Shown piece by piece: positions 1 through 5,780 of a DNA stretch of 11,043 nt (position 1 is the stretch's first letter; every line of letters begins with the position of its first letter). The position numbers and the translations under genes were made by a program. The DNA comes from DASYAN01 sp036501345 (lineage in GTDB: Bacteria; Chloroflexota; Ktedonobacteria; Ktedonobacterales; Ktedonobacteraceae): assembly GCA_036501345.1 (NCBI GenBank), contig DASYAN010000538.1, forward strand, positions 1 to 11,043, read 5' to 3'. Under the pieces are notes generated by a model. It was not told the origin of the DNA and searched no databases. It saw only the letters and a program-made list of their open reading frames with translations.

Positions 1-1
1 A

Positions 2-574
2 GAAACGATGGAGGAGGTACTCGCCGGAGCAACCTTTCGCATTCGTCCTAGCTCTTTTTTTCAGACCAACACAGCTCAGGCCGAGAAAATGGCGCAAATA
101 GTACTCAACGGACTGCTCTCTTCACCCAACTCTTCCCTCACTGTCGTTGATGCCTATTGTGGTGTCGGGACATTCGCCCTGCTACTTGCATCCCATGTGG
201 GCAAGGTCATCGCCATCGAAGAGTCTGCAAGCGCCATCAAGGATGCACAGTGGAATGTACGCGACATTGACAACATAGAGATTCTCAAAGGCAAAGTTGA
301 GGATATATTACCCACCCTGACATCACCGATTGACGGCTTTGTGATTGACCCTCCACGGGCAGGTTGCCAGCAAATCGTGCTAGATGCACTGATCCAGCAT
401 CCGGTTGCACGCATTATCTATGTCTCATGTGATCCATCAACGCTTGCACGTGACCTCAATATTCTTTGCCACCAACATCCTACCTATCACCTATGCTCGG
501 TGCAACCGTTGGACATGTTCCCGCAAACAGCGCACATCGAATGCATAGCAGTATTGGAGCATACACAAGGATGA
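2..574 (+). CDS. rlmD: 23S rRNA (uracil-5-)-methyltransferase, TrmA/RlmD family, C-terminal part (5' end outside window)
   Basis: This is the SAM-dependent methyltransferase domain that puts a methyl group on C5 of a uridine in rRNA, or possibly tRNA. The frame is open to the left edge, so the ATG at 8 is internal and the N-terminal half is missing. Visible in order: the FFQTN..QAE segment that precedes the Rossmann fold, SAM motif I DAYCGVGTF, the DPPRAG motif, YVSCDPSTLARDL with the catalytic cysteine at codon 428-430, and the C-terminal PLDMFPQTAHIE signature. The active site is intact. The stop TGA overlaps the start of maf as ATGA (571-574), so the two are probably translationally coupled. 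Family membership is firm. The exact target (U1939, U747 or tRNA U54) cannot be told from this fragment, so the symbol is provisional. Confidence 0.9.
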   Translation, partial: ETMEEVLAGATFRIRPSSFFQTNTAQAEKMAQIVLNGLLSSPNSSLTVVDAYCGVGTFALLLASHVGKVIAIEESASAIKDAQWNVRDIDNIEILKGKVEDILPTLTSPIDGFVIDPPRAGCQQIVLDALIQHPVARIIYVSCDPSTLARDLNILCHQHPTYHLCSVQPLDMFPQTAHIECIAVLEHTQG

Positions 575-1251
575 GTTCACTTCTTCCATTGTTACTAGCC
601 TCCGCCTCGCCACGCAGGCGGCAGATCATTGCTACCCTCGGACTGCCTTTTACCCTTGGAGTCTCTTCCACCAATGAGGAGGCCATGGAAAATGTCTACC
701 AAGGACCAACCGATGGTCTGGCTCAGTGGCTTGCAGCTCACAAAGCCCTCATGATGCTCATGCAGCCGGAGGCAGCTAACCGACTGATTGTCACTGCCGA
801 CACCACGGTCTTACTCGATGACCAAGTGCTCGGCAAACCGCGCGACGCTGAACATGCTCGTGAACTCTTGCTCGCTCTACGCGGACGCTGGCATCGTGTT
901 GTGACCGGAGTTGTAGTAAGCGCATTGATCGATGGTCAAATACACCTGCGCGGAGCTAGCTGTACTACTCCTGTCCTGATGCGACCATATAGCGAAGAAG
1001 AAATTGCAGCCTATATCGCCACCGGAGACCCATTGGATAAAGCTGGTGCATATGGTATTCAGAACGCACAATTTCAGCCTACCGAACGTATAGATGGTTG
1101 CTACCTCAATGTGGTAGGACTTCCAGTATGTATCCTGGTTAATCTTTTAGCCGAATTTAACGTGCATCCCAAAACAGAGCAATATCGAGAGAGTGCCTAT
1201 TCCTGCTGTGGTCCTAAGGCGCACCACCTTTATGAAAGCAGAGACAACTAG
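571..1251 (+). CDS. maf: Maf family nucleoside triphosphate pyrophosphatase, dTTP/UTP type
   Basis: Predicted cytoplasmic house-cleaning enzyme that hydrolyses non-canonical or excess nucleoside triphosphates to the monophosphate and pyrophosphate. The 226-residue protein opens with the family signature LASASPRRR (residues 9-17), followed by TADTTV (75-80) and LGKPRD (87-92). It then has the EEEI..Y..TGDPLDKAGAYGIQ block (about 142-164). The DKAGAYGIQ version matches the YhdE/BSU-Maf dTTP/UTP subgroup rather than the YceF m7GTP subgroup. I chose ATG 571 although the frame is open to 466: the protein from 571 starts exactly at the conserved N-terminus and overlaps the preceding stop as ATGA. 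The C-terminus runs about 25 residues past the last conserved strand and is Cys/His-rich. The stop codon lies inside the target duplication of the MITE that follows. Confidence 0.93.
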   Translation: MSSLLPLLLASASPRRRQIIATLGLPFTLGVSSTNEEAMENVYQGPTDGLAQWLAAHKALMMLMQPEAANRLIVTADTTVLLDDQVLGKPRDAEHARELLLALRGRWHRVVTGVVVSALIDGQIHLRGASCTTPVLMRPYSEEEIAAYIATGDPLDKAGAYGIQNAQFQPTERIDGCYLNVVGLPVCILVNLLAEFNVHPKTEQYRESAYSCCGPKAHHLYESRDN

Positions 1252-1398
1252 AAACAGGGCAATCGCATCTTATTTTCTAGGCTGTGCCTAGCCTGACGTG
1301 AGAAGCAATAGAGAAAATCAGGGCTGATACGCTTGCTTGCTTTCATGCGAAGCCAGGCTATTGCCCAAATTCAGATGCGATTGCCCTGCAACTAGAAA
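1245..1398. mobile_element. 134-bp MITE (1255-1388) with 16-bp TIRs and 10-bp target-site duplication
   Basis: The left end CAGGGCAATCGCATCT (1255-1270) is the exact reverse complement of the right end AGATGCGATTGCCCTG (1373-1388). The element is bounded on both sides, with no gap, by the direct repeat CAACTAGAAA (1245-1254 and 1389-1398). Perfect TIRs plus a perfect flanking duplication are diagnostic of transposition. The interior is too short to code for a transposase and contains a small hairpin, CTAGGC-TGT-GCCTAG (1277-1291). The element must therefore have been mobilised in trans. A 10-bp duplication falls in the range known for IS4-type transposases, but that parentage is inference. 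The left duplication includes the maf stop codon, so maf is not truncated. Confidence 0.9.
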
Positions 1399-1418
1399 GA
1401 TGATGTCTTCTAGTTGTC
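1389..1418 (+). terminator. maf 3' stem-loop, split by the MITE
   Basis: CAACTAGA (1389-1396) pairs with TCTAGTTG (1409-1416), and an inner AGA/TCT can extend the stem past a bulged A. The distal arm continues TCTAGTTGTC (to 1418), and its full partner GACAACTAGA is at 1243-1252, on the far side of the MITE. Before the insertion this was one stem of at least 10 bp overlapping the maf stop. No T-run follows, so it may be an mRNA 3'-end stabilising hairpin rather than an intrinsic terminator. Confidence 0.5.
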
Positions 1419-1430
1419 ATAGCGTTGTCA

Positions 1431-1459
1431 TTGCAAAAAGCCCTTCTCTTGGCTATACT
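1431..1459 (+). promoter_or_regulatory. Predicted sigma-70-type promoter for the 1714 gene
   Basis: TTGCAA (1431-1436), a 17-nt spacer and TATACT (1454-1459) make a good -35/-10 pair with optimal spacing. The expected start is near 1466. It lies just downstream of the maf hairpin and is the best promoter match in the 1252-1713 gap. Confidence 0.5.
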
Positions 1460-1465
1460 TCCACT

Positions 1466-1713
1466 ATGGGACTAATAGCTCAAACTCTTAGGCGTAAGCC
1501 GTAACAGCTACTACCTGAAAATCTAGTCAATCGGCACTTTAGTTATAGAAACAGTTAAAAATATCTACCGTTTTTGATTTAGATATATGCATAACTAGAC
1601 CAACTGCAGCGGCCTTCAGAAAGATTGAGCTTGCATAGAAGTCATTGGTTCACTCACTATGAAGACTTGATACTTCTGTCAACCGCTGTAGATATAAGTA
1701 AGGAGAATTGACC
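1466..1713 (+). other. Long untranslated leader of the 1714 gene
   Basis: About 248 nt lie between the predicted transcription start and the ATG. No open frame, tRNA or recognisable riboswitch class is visible. It ends in a clear Shine-Dalgarno AAGGAG (1700-1705), 8 nt before ATG 1714. A nearer promoter could shorten the leader, but I found only weak candidates. Confidence 0.3.
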
Positions 1714-2727
1714 ATGTCAATTGAACGCCACAGGCAAGAAGTAAAGCCTCAAGGTTTGCCTAACGAGCAACAAACCTACGGACTTTCTCCAGAATTTTAC
1801 AAGCATCGCCAGGCCCAACATGAAGCAGAGAAGGCACAGCAGAAAAAAGAAAAGCATGATCATCAGCAAGGTGGCGGTGATAAAGAAAATGAAGGAATAA
1901 GCACAAGAGGATCAGGAAATAATTATAATCAGCAAATAGATTATAATGCTACTCATACAAATAGAAATATACCAATAGATGAGTATTATTCCTCAGATAC
2001 TCTGAAGTCAGTGCAGAAACTGGAGCAGTTTTTTAAACAGGCGAAGCAGTCTCAAACCCTTGACCAACTGCAGGCGGCTTGGGCTCAGGAGCAGGTGACT
2101 CGTGCTCAGACACTTGACAGCCAGATAGCAGAGATGCAGACAGCGCCTAATAGCGAAATTAGCAAGAGCGTTCCACAAGAAGGGATCGTAAACCCGGATC
2201 GAGGGACAAAGAGAAAAGCATTAGAAGATACTACTAAAGCCTCTACAAACGGTTCTGATACTAGAGATGCAAAAAGAGCAAAAATCGACAAGCCTCAAAT
2301 AGATGAAAATATAGCTAACCCGAAGACAGAAATGGGCAGGAAAGCATTAGCAAAAAGAGAAATGGACCTTCCCGAGATTGATAGAGAAAAGATAAAAGAG
2401 CAAGTAAAAGCAGAATCCAAGCAGGACAGACAAAAAGAGCAAAAGCTGGCTCAGCAAGAATTGGCGAAACGCCTCCAGTACCAAGGGGTCATACCTCCCA
2501 CTTCAGATGCTCAACAGCCAGATACAAAGTCTACAGATAGCGACTCCAAACCCGATACTCAACTCTCTCAGAAACAGGCTGCACTTAATGATGCCTTGAC
2601 ACACTTGGGACAAGCCGATGTTTCCTTAGCCGAGGGCCAAAATCTCATGAACACCATCCATGAGCTACAGAATGCAATTCAAGCTGATAAGGGGAAGCTT
2701 AGCGATGCTCAAAGGCATCGTATCTAA
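1714..2727 (+). CDS. Hypothetical cysteine-free Q/K/E-rich hydrophilic protein
   Basis: I do not recognise this 337-residue protein. I chose ATG 1714 over the in-frame TTG at 1708 because AAGGAG (1700-1705) sits 8 nt upstream of the ATG but only 2 nt before the TTG. There is no signal peptide, no membrane segment, no cysteine and a single tryptophan (residue 123), so it should be a soluble cytoplasmic protein, probably largely disordered. Residues 1-90 are polar, with Q/K/H and N/G-rich patches. About 94-142 (LKSVQKLEQFFKQAK and onward) and 285-325 look helical and may form coiled coils. A basic stretch, KRK (166-168) to AKRAKID (186-192), resembles a eukaryotic nuclear-localisation signal. 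The gene is more A-rich than its neighbours, which could mean low-complexity composition or transfer. It stands alone between its own promoter and a strong hairpin. Function unknown. Confidence 0.75.
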   Translation: MSIERHRQEVKPQGLPNEQQTYGLSPEFYKHRQAQHEAEKAQQKKEKHDHQQGGGDKENEGISTRGSGNNYNQQIDYNATHTNRNIPIDEYYSSDTLKSVQKLEQFFKQAKQSQTLDQLQAAWAQEQVTRAQTLDSQIAEMQTAPNSEISKSVPQEGIVNPDRGTKRKALEDTTKASTNGSDTRDAKRAKIDKPQIDENIANPKTEMGRKALAKREMDLPEIDREKIKEQVKAESKQDRQKEQKLAQQELAKRLQYQGVIPPTSDAQQPDTKSTDSDSKPDTQLSQKQAALNDALTHLGQADVSLAEGQNLMNTIHELQNAIQADKGKLSDAQRHRI

Positions 2728-2832
2728 AGAGCAATTGAGAATAAGTGACATTCCTACTTTGTCCGTGTGGCAATACCCTCACCCATTATTAGCAACTTGC
2801 GTATATGGTCAGACAGCTTTTTAGAGATACTA

Positions 2833-2874
2833 AAAGAGAGGAACAAATGTCACTAATGGCATTTGTCCCTCTTT
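2833..2874 (+). terminator. Long stem-loop downstream of the 1714 gene
   Basis: The arm at 2833-2849 (through GGAACAAATG) pairs with the arm at 2860-2874 (CATTTGTCC through CTCTTT), with one bulged A, one A-C mismatch and a 10-nt loop. This gives roughly 15 pairs. It is followed by CCCCCTA instead of a U-tract, so it may end or stabilise the transcript but is not a textbook intrinsic terminator. It lies about 105 nt after the stop. Confidence 0.5.
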
Positions 2875-3130
2875 CCCCCTAGAATAGCATGCGACATTCT
2901 CCTATAGTGTACTTAACAGAACAGCGGAACCTGATTGGCACCAATAATCCTGGCTCATTCTTTCAACAAATTAAGAACACTGTATCAAAAAAGACGAAAG
3001 TAACATCTAGACAACTATCAGGTTCCATGGCTATTCCAGCTCGATGAGCCCAGTTTCAACACATCAAGATGTTTCAAAGTGTGTCAATTTGTATCATGAT
3101 GTCATATCATGAGGTCGTCTTTATGATGAA
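2875..3130. other. Intergenic region upstream of the CHRD-like gene
   Basis: I found no gene, tRNA or convincing -35/-10 pair here. Two copies of TATCATGA (3092-3099 and 3105-3112, 13 nt apart) and the palindrome ACATC-AA-GATGT (3061-3072) lie within 70 nt of the next Shine-Dalgarno. They could be regulator-binding sites, but nothing in the sequence proves it. Confidence 0.25.
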
Positions 3131-3142
3131 AAGGAGATTTGT

Positions 3143-4981
3143 ATGCAAGAACACATGGATGATTGGTCGAATACCCGCGATAGACCACCCGATAAGAAAT
3201 CGCGCACGAGAAGCATGTTTCTTCGATTTCTGTTCGGTGTATCAGGCTTCGTACTGCTGACAGTTGTGGCCGCTGGAGCTATGGTCCCGCAATTGCTTGA
3301 TATGCACAATACATATGCCCATGCCCATAACGACCAGGATCAGACAACGCAGAGTAACACTTCTGGTCAGGCAACGCTCAAACTGGACCCTAATGCACAT
3401 ACATTGTCCATTCAAGCCAAGGTGTCCAACGCCCCGTTAGATACACCTCTAGTCATGCATGTTCATGGAGGCGGAAGTTGCACGGGGCCCATACTCTTTT
3501 TGCTGCAGGCTACATCCAGTGATGCAGGCCGCGCATCCACAAGCATGACTTTCAGCATTGATGAGAATGATACTACACTCCCCAACAATTGGTTCTTCAA
3601 TGTTCATGACACTACCAGGCAAGATGCTGATGGAAAGCCCCTATCCATTGCTTGTGGTCCTATTAAAGTAGATTCATCAGGGCTCAAAGGACGTGCACAG
3701 TTACGCCCAGTTCAACAGCAGACGGTTGAAGGTCTGAATCAGACAACGCAGAGTAATACTTCTGGCCTGACAACGCTGCTTTTGAATCCTACTGCACACA
3801 CACTAACCGTCCAAGCCATTGTCTTCGGTGCCCCACCTGATATCCCATTAGTCTTACATGTTCATGGAGGCGGAAGTTGCACGGGGCCCATACTCTTCCC
3901 GCTACAGGCTACCTCTGATGATGCTGGTCATGCATCTGCAACGATGACCTTTAACGATCCACAGGATAGTACAATTCCCAATAATTGGTTCTTCAATGTT
4001 CACGATGCCACCAGGCAAGGATCTGATGGAAAACCTCTATCCATTGCTTGTGGCCCTATCCAGACTATAGACTCGACGATAGCGTTTGCAAAACTGAATC
4101 CAGTTCAATCAACGCCTGGGAATCCAACACCAGTCCAAACGACAACGCAAAGTACTACTGAGGGAATTACAACGATCCAATTGGATCCCAGCACACATAC
4201 ATTAGCTGTCGAGGCTATTGTCTTCGGCGCTCCACTCAATACACCTTTGGTCATGCATATTCATGGGGGCGGAAGTTGCACAGGACCCATACTCTTCCCG
4301 CTCCAGGCTACCTCTGATAATGCTGGTAATGCATTTGCAACGATGACTTTTAATGATCCGCAGGATTCTACGATCCCCAACAACTGGTTCTTCAATGTTC
4401 ATGACACTACCAGGCAAGATGCTGATGGAAAACCTCTATCCATTGCTTGTGGCCCCATTCAGGTCACTGATCCATCAGGGCTAACTGGACATGCACTCTT
4501 GTGCCCAGTTCAACCAAGCCAGACAACAGTACCGACAGTGACACCACTGACAACGATAACATCACCAACATCGCCAACGACAGCACCCGCAACGCAGAAC
4601 ACTACTCAGGGCCTGACAGTGCTCTACTTGAATGCTGCAGCACACACATTGACCGTCCTGTCCCATGTCGTCGGTGCCCCACCCAATACACCTTTAACCA
4701 TGAATATTCATGGAGGTGGAAGTTGCACGGGGCCGACACTCTTTATGCTACAGACAACGTCGGATAGTGCTGGTAATGCAACTGCAATTATGCCATTTAA
4801 CGATACGCAGGATACTACGGTCTCCAACCAATGGTTCTTCGACGTTGATAACGCTACGAAGCAAGGACCTGATGGAAAGCCTCTATCCATTGCTTGTGGC
4901 CCTGTTCAGGCTGCAGGACAGGTAGGGCTCGCACAACTCAATCTATTCCAACTACCTCAGCTACCTCAGCAGCTGAATTAG
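3143..4981 (+). CDS. Membrane-anchored extracytoplasmic protein with four tandem CHRD/Cu-SOD-like repeats
   Basis: The 612-residue protein starts at ATG 3143 with AAGGAG 6 nt upstream. A short basic cytoplasmic tail (KKSRTR, 18-23) precedes one hydrophobic segment (about 25-48), a signal anchor or uncleaved signal peptide, and the rest is outside the membrane. Four repeats follow, near 67-190, 200-322, 334-457 and 486-602. Each has a CHRD-like N-terminal strand (L.P.AHTL.V.A....AP...PL), then HxHGGGSCTGP.LF.LQ, then NNWFFNVHD, then DGKPLSIACGP. The HxH, NVH and paired-cysteine pattern parallels the copper ligands and the C57-C146 disulfide of Cu/Zn superoxide dismutase. The zinc loop and the active-site arginine (Ser in SIACGP) are absent. 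Repeat 4 has lost two of the three histidines. A T/P/S-rich linker (457-490) separates repeats 3 and 4. Export and repeat structure are certain. Copper binding or any enzyme activity is inference. Confidence 0.85.
   Translation: MQEHMDDWSNTRDRPPDKKSRTRSMFLRFLFGVSGFVLLTVVAAGAMVPQLLDMHNTYAHAHNDQDQTTQSNTSGQATLKLDPNAHTLSIQAKVSNAPLDTPLVMHVHGGGSCTGPILFLLQATSSDAGRASTSMTFSIDENDTTLPNNWFFNVHDTTRQDADGKPLSIACGPIKVDSSGLKGRAQLRPVQQQTVEGLNQTTQSNTSGLTTLLLNPTAHTLTVQAIVFGAPPDIPLVLHVHGGGSCTGPILFPLQATSDDAGHASATMTFNDPQDSTIPNNWFFNVHDATRQGSDGKPLSIACGPIQTIDSTIAFAKLNPVQSTPGNPTPVQTTTQSTTEGITTIQLDPSTHTLAVEAIVFGAPLNTPLVMHIHGGGSCTGPILFPLQATSDNAGNAFATMTFNDPQDSTIPNNWFFNVHDTTRQDADGKPLSIACGPIQVTDPSGLTGHALLCPVQPSQTTVPTVTPLTTITSPTSPTTAPATQNTTQGLTVLYLNAAAHTLTVLSHVVGAPPNTPLTMNIHGGGSCTGPTLFMLQTTSDSAGNATAIMPFNDTQDTTVSNQWFFDVDNATKQGPDGKPLSIACGPVQAAGQVGLAQLNLFQLPQLPQQLN
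3342..4945 (+). repeat. Four in-gene tandem repeats, about 400 bp period
   Basis: The HxHGGGSC motif recurs at residues 106, 239, 372 and 521, giving spacings of 133, 133 and 149 codons. DNA identity is high: 41 nt are identical between repeats 1 and 2 (3458-3498 and 3857-3897), and 47 nt between repeats 1 and 3 (3590-3636 and 4385-4431). This points to recent duplication or conversion within the gene. Confidence 0.9.
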
Positions 4982-4995
4982 TAACGCGTACAACG

Positions 4996-5024
4996 CCTCT
5001 GGTGCTTTGTAGTAGCACTGGAGG
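4996..5024 (+). terminator. Stem-loop just after the CHRD-like gene
   Basis: CCTCTGGTGCT (4996-5006) pairs with AGCACTGGAGG (5014-5024) over 11 positions if two G-U wobbles are allowed, with a 7-nt loop. It begins 15 nt after the stop codon. There is no T-run behind it, so it is a candidate 3'-end hairpin rather than a proven intrinsic terminator. Confidence 0.45.
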
Positions 5025-5042
5025 TACCTCGACAATAACAAG

Positions 5043-5428
5043 TAGATCTTTCCAGAAAGATGGTATTGTAATCGTTCATTAATTTTCTAGCGAATGCTTG
5101 ATTGCTCTTGACAAATCTTTCATGGTTCAGCTCTTGCCAAGTTCTGCAATCTGTGATAGCAATGTCACATTGAGCACCTTTTGAATTGAATAGTGTTTCG
5201 CTGGGTTCCAAGCTTAATCGTTCGCTTGGGTAAAAGCACTAGCGTATTAAGATAGGTTGACCCTATCACGCTCAAAGTACTCCCAAACGCTGCTTGCTGC
5301 AATGGGATAGGGGATGCGAATAAGACGGTTTCGTCTTTAGTAGTGCATCCTGAGAGGATCGTCGTTCCCCTCCGAACCCAAAACTCTAGCGTTTTCTAGA
5401 CTTTTGGAACTATTTCTGGAAAGATCTA
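5043..5428. repeat. 16-bp perfect inverted repeat bracketing a TnpB remnant
   Basis: TAGATCTTTCCAGAAA (5043-5058) recurs as its exact reverse complement at 5413-5428. The left arm can also fold on itself (ATCTTTC-CA-GAAAGAT, 5046-5061). The 354 bp between the arms hold a decayed TnpB 3' end (5265-5377) and two small hairpins (5208-5229 and 5251-5267). I see no clear target duplication outside the arms, so it is not proven to be one mobile element. Confidence 0.5.
5265..5377 (+). pseudogene. Remnant of a TnpB 3' end / IS200-IS605-type right end
   Basis: These 113 nt align without gaps to 10181-10293 of the intact tnpB, 90 of 113 positions identical by hand count. Read in the same frame they give ITLKVLPN...SLVVHPERIVVPLR, matching TnpB residues 379 to 415. 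A TAG stops the frame nine bases before the match (5253-5255) and nothing of the rest of the protein remains, so it is a relic. The match is uneven: the last 38 nt (5340-5377) differ at a single base, and that base is in a hairpin loop (5352-5372), while the 75 nt before are only about 71% identical. This fits selection or recent shared ancestry of a right-end or omega-RNA segment better than of protein. Similarity stops abruptly after 5377. Confidence 0.75.
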
Positions 5429-5674
5429 TCAAAAGAGCATAGCCCAGTCCCTCAATCTCTCTAGACGCGGGCGTATCTAAAATGGTATTACGTAGTGAGA
5501 GAGCCATACACCTATCAAGACAGAGAACGTTCGGTATCAGAAAAGGTGGAAAATGATACTTTCGCTACAAACTATTCTTAAATGAGATTCCTACTTGGTT
5601 CGGCCTAGCGAACCATACTTGTCCGATTGGCCCTGAAGGCTCTTCAATACCAGGATAAGGCGTCTGACAAGAGT
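5429..5674. other. Non-coding stretch upstream of the gluQRS promoter
   Basis: No gene, tRNA or known riboswitch is evident. Two hairpins can be drawn: TGGTTCG-GCCTAG-CGAACCA (5596-5615, 7 perfect pairs) and GTATCA...TGATAC (5534-5539 with 5554-5559). The first resembles a tRNA T-arm only superficially: no acceptor stem or anticodon arm surrounds it. Confidence 0.3.
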
Positions 5675-5703
5675 TTGCCAGAGCTTTAATAACCCATTAT
5701 AAT
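5675..5703 (+). promoter_or_regulatory. Strong predicted sigma-70-type promoter for the gluQRS operon
   Basis: TTGCCA (5675-5680), a 17-nt spacer and a consensus TATAAT (5698-5703) form the best promoter in the window. Transcription would start near 5710, leaving a leader of about 70 nt to ATG 5781. Confidence 0.65.
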
Positions 5704-5780
5704 ACTAAATGGGCAGCTTGCTGCACAAAATCATACCCTATACTTCCAGATAAATCGAAAGCCCTATTTTACTTAAAGCA

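Noticed and set aside
466..570. Upstream extension of maf in the same frame
   Set aside because: The extra 35 residues overlap the methyltransferase gene and lie before the conserved Maf N-terminus. The ATGA overlap at 571 explains the start.
3069..3260. 63-codon frame overlapping the start of the CHRD-like gene
   Set aside because: It has no good ribosome site, runs out of frame into a strongly supported gene and shows no motif.
3342..4945. Regular repeats that might suggest a CRISPR-like array
   Set aside because: The period is about 400 bp, the repeats are in frame and coding, and there are no short spacers. They are protein domain repeats.
5596..5615. GGTTCG...CGAACC hairpin as a tRNA T-arm
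   Set aside because: The stem is 7 bp with a 6-nt loop, and no acceptor, D or anticodon arm can be drawn around it.
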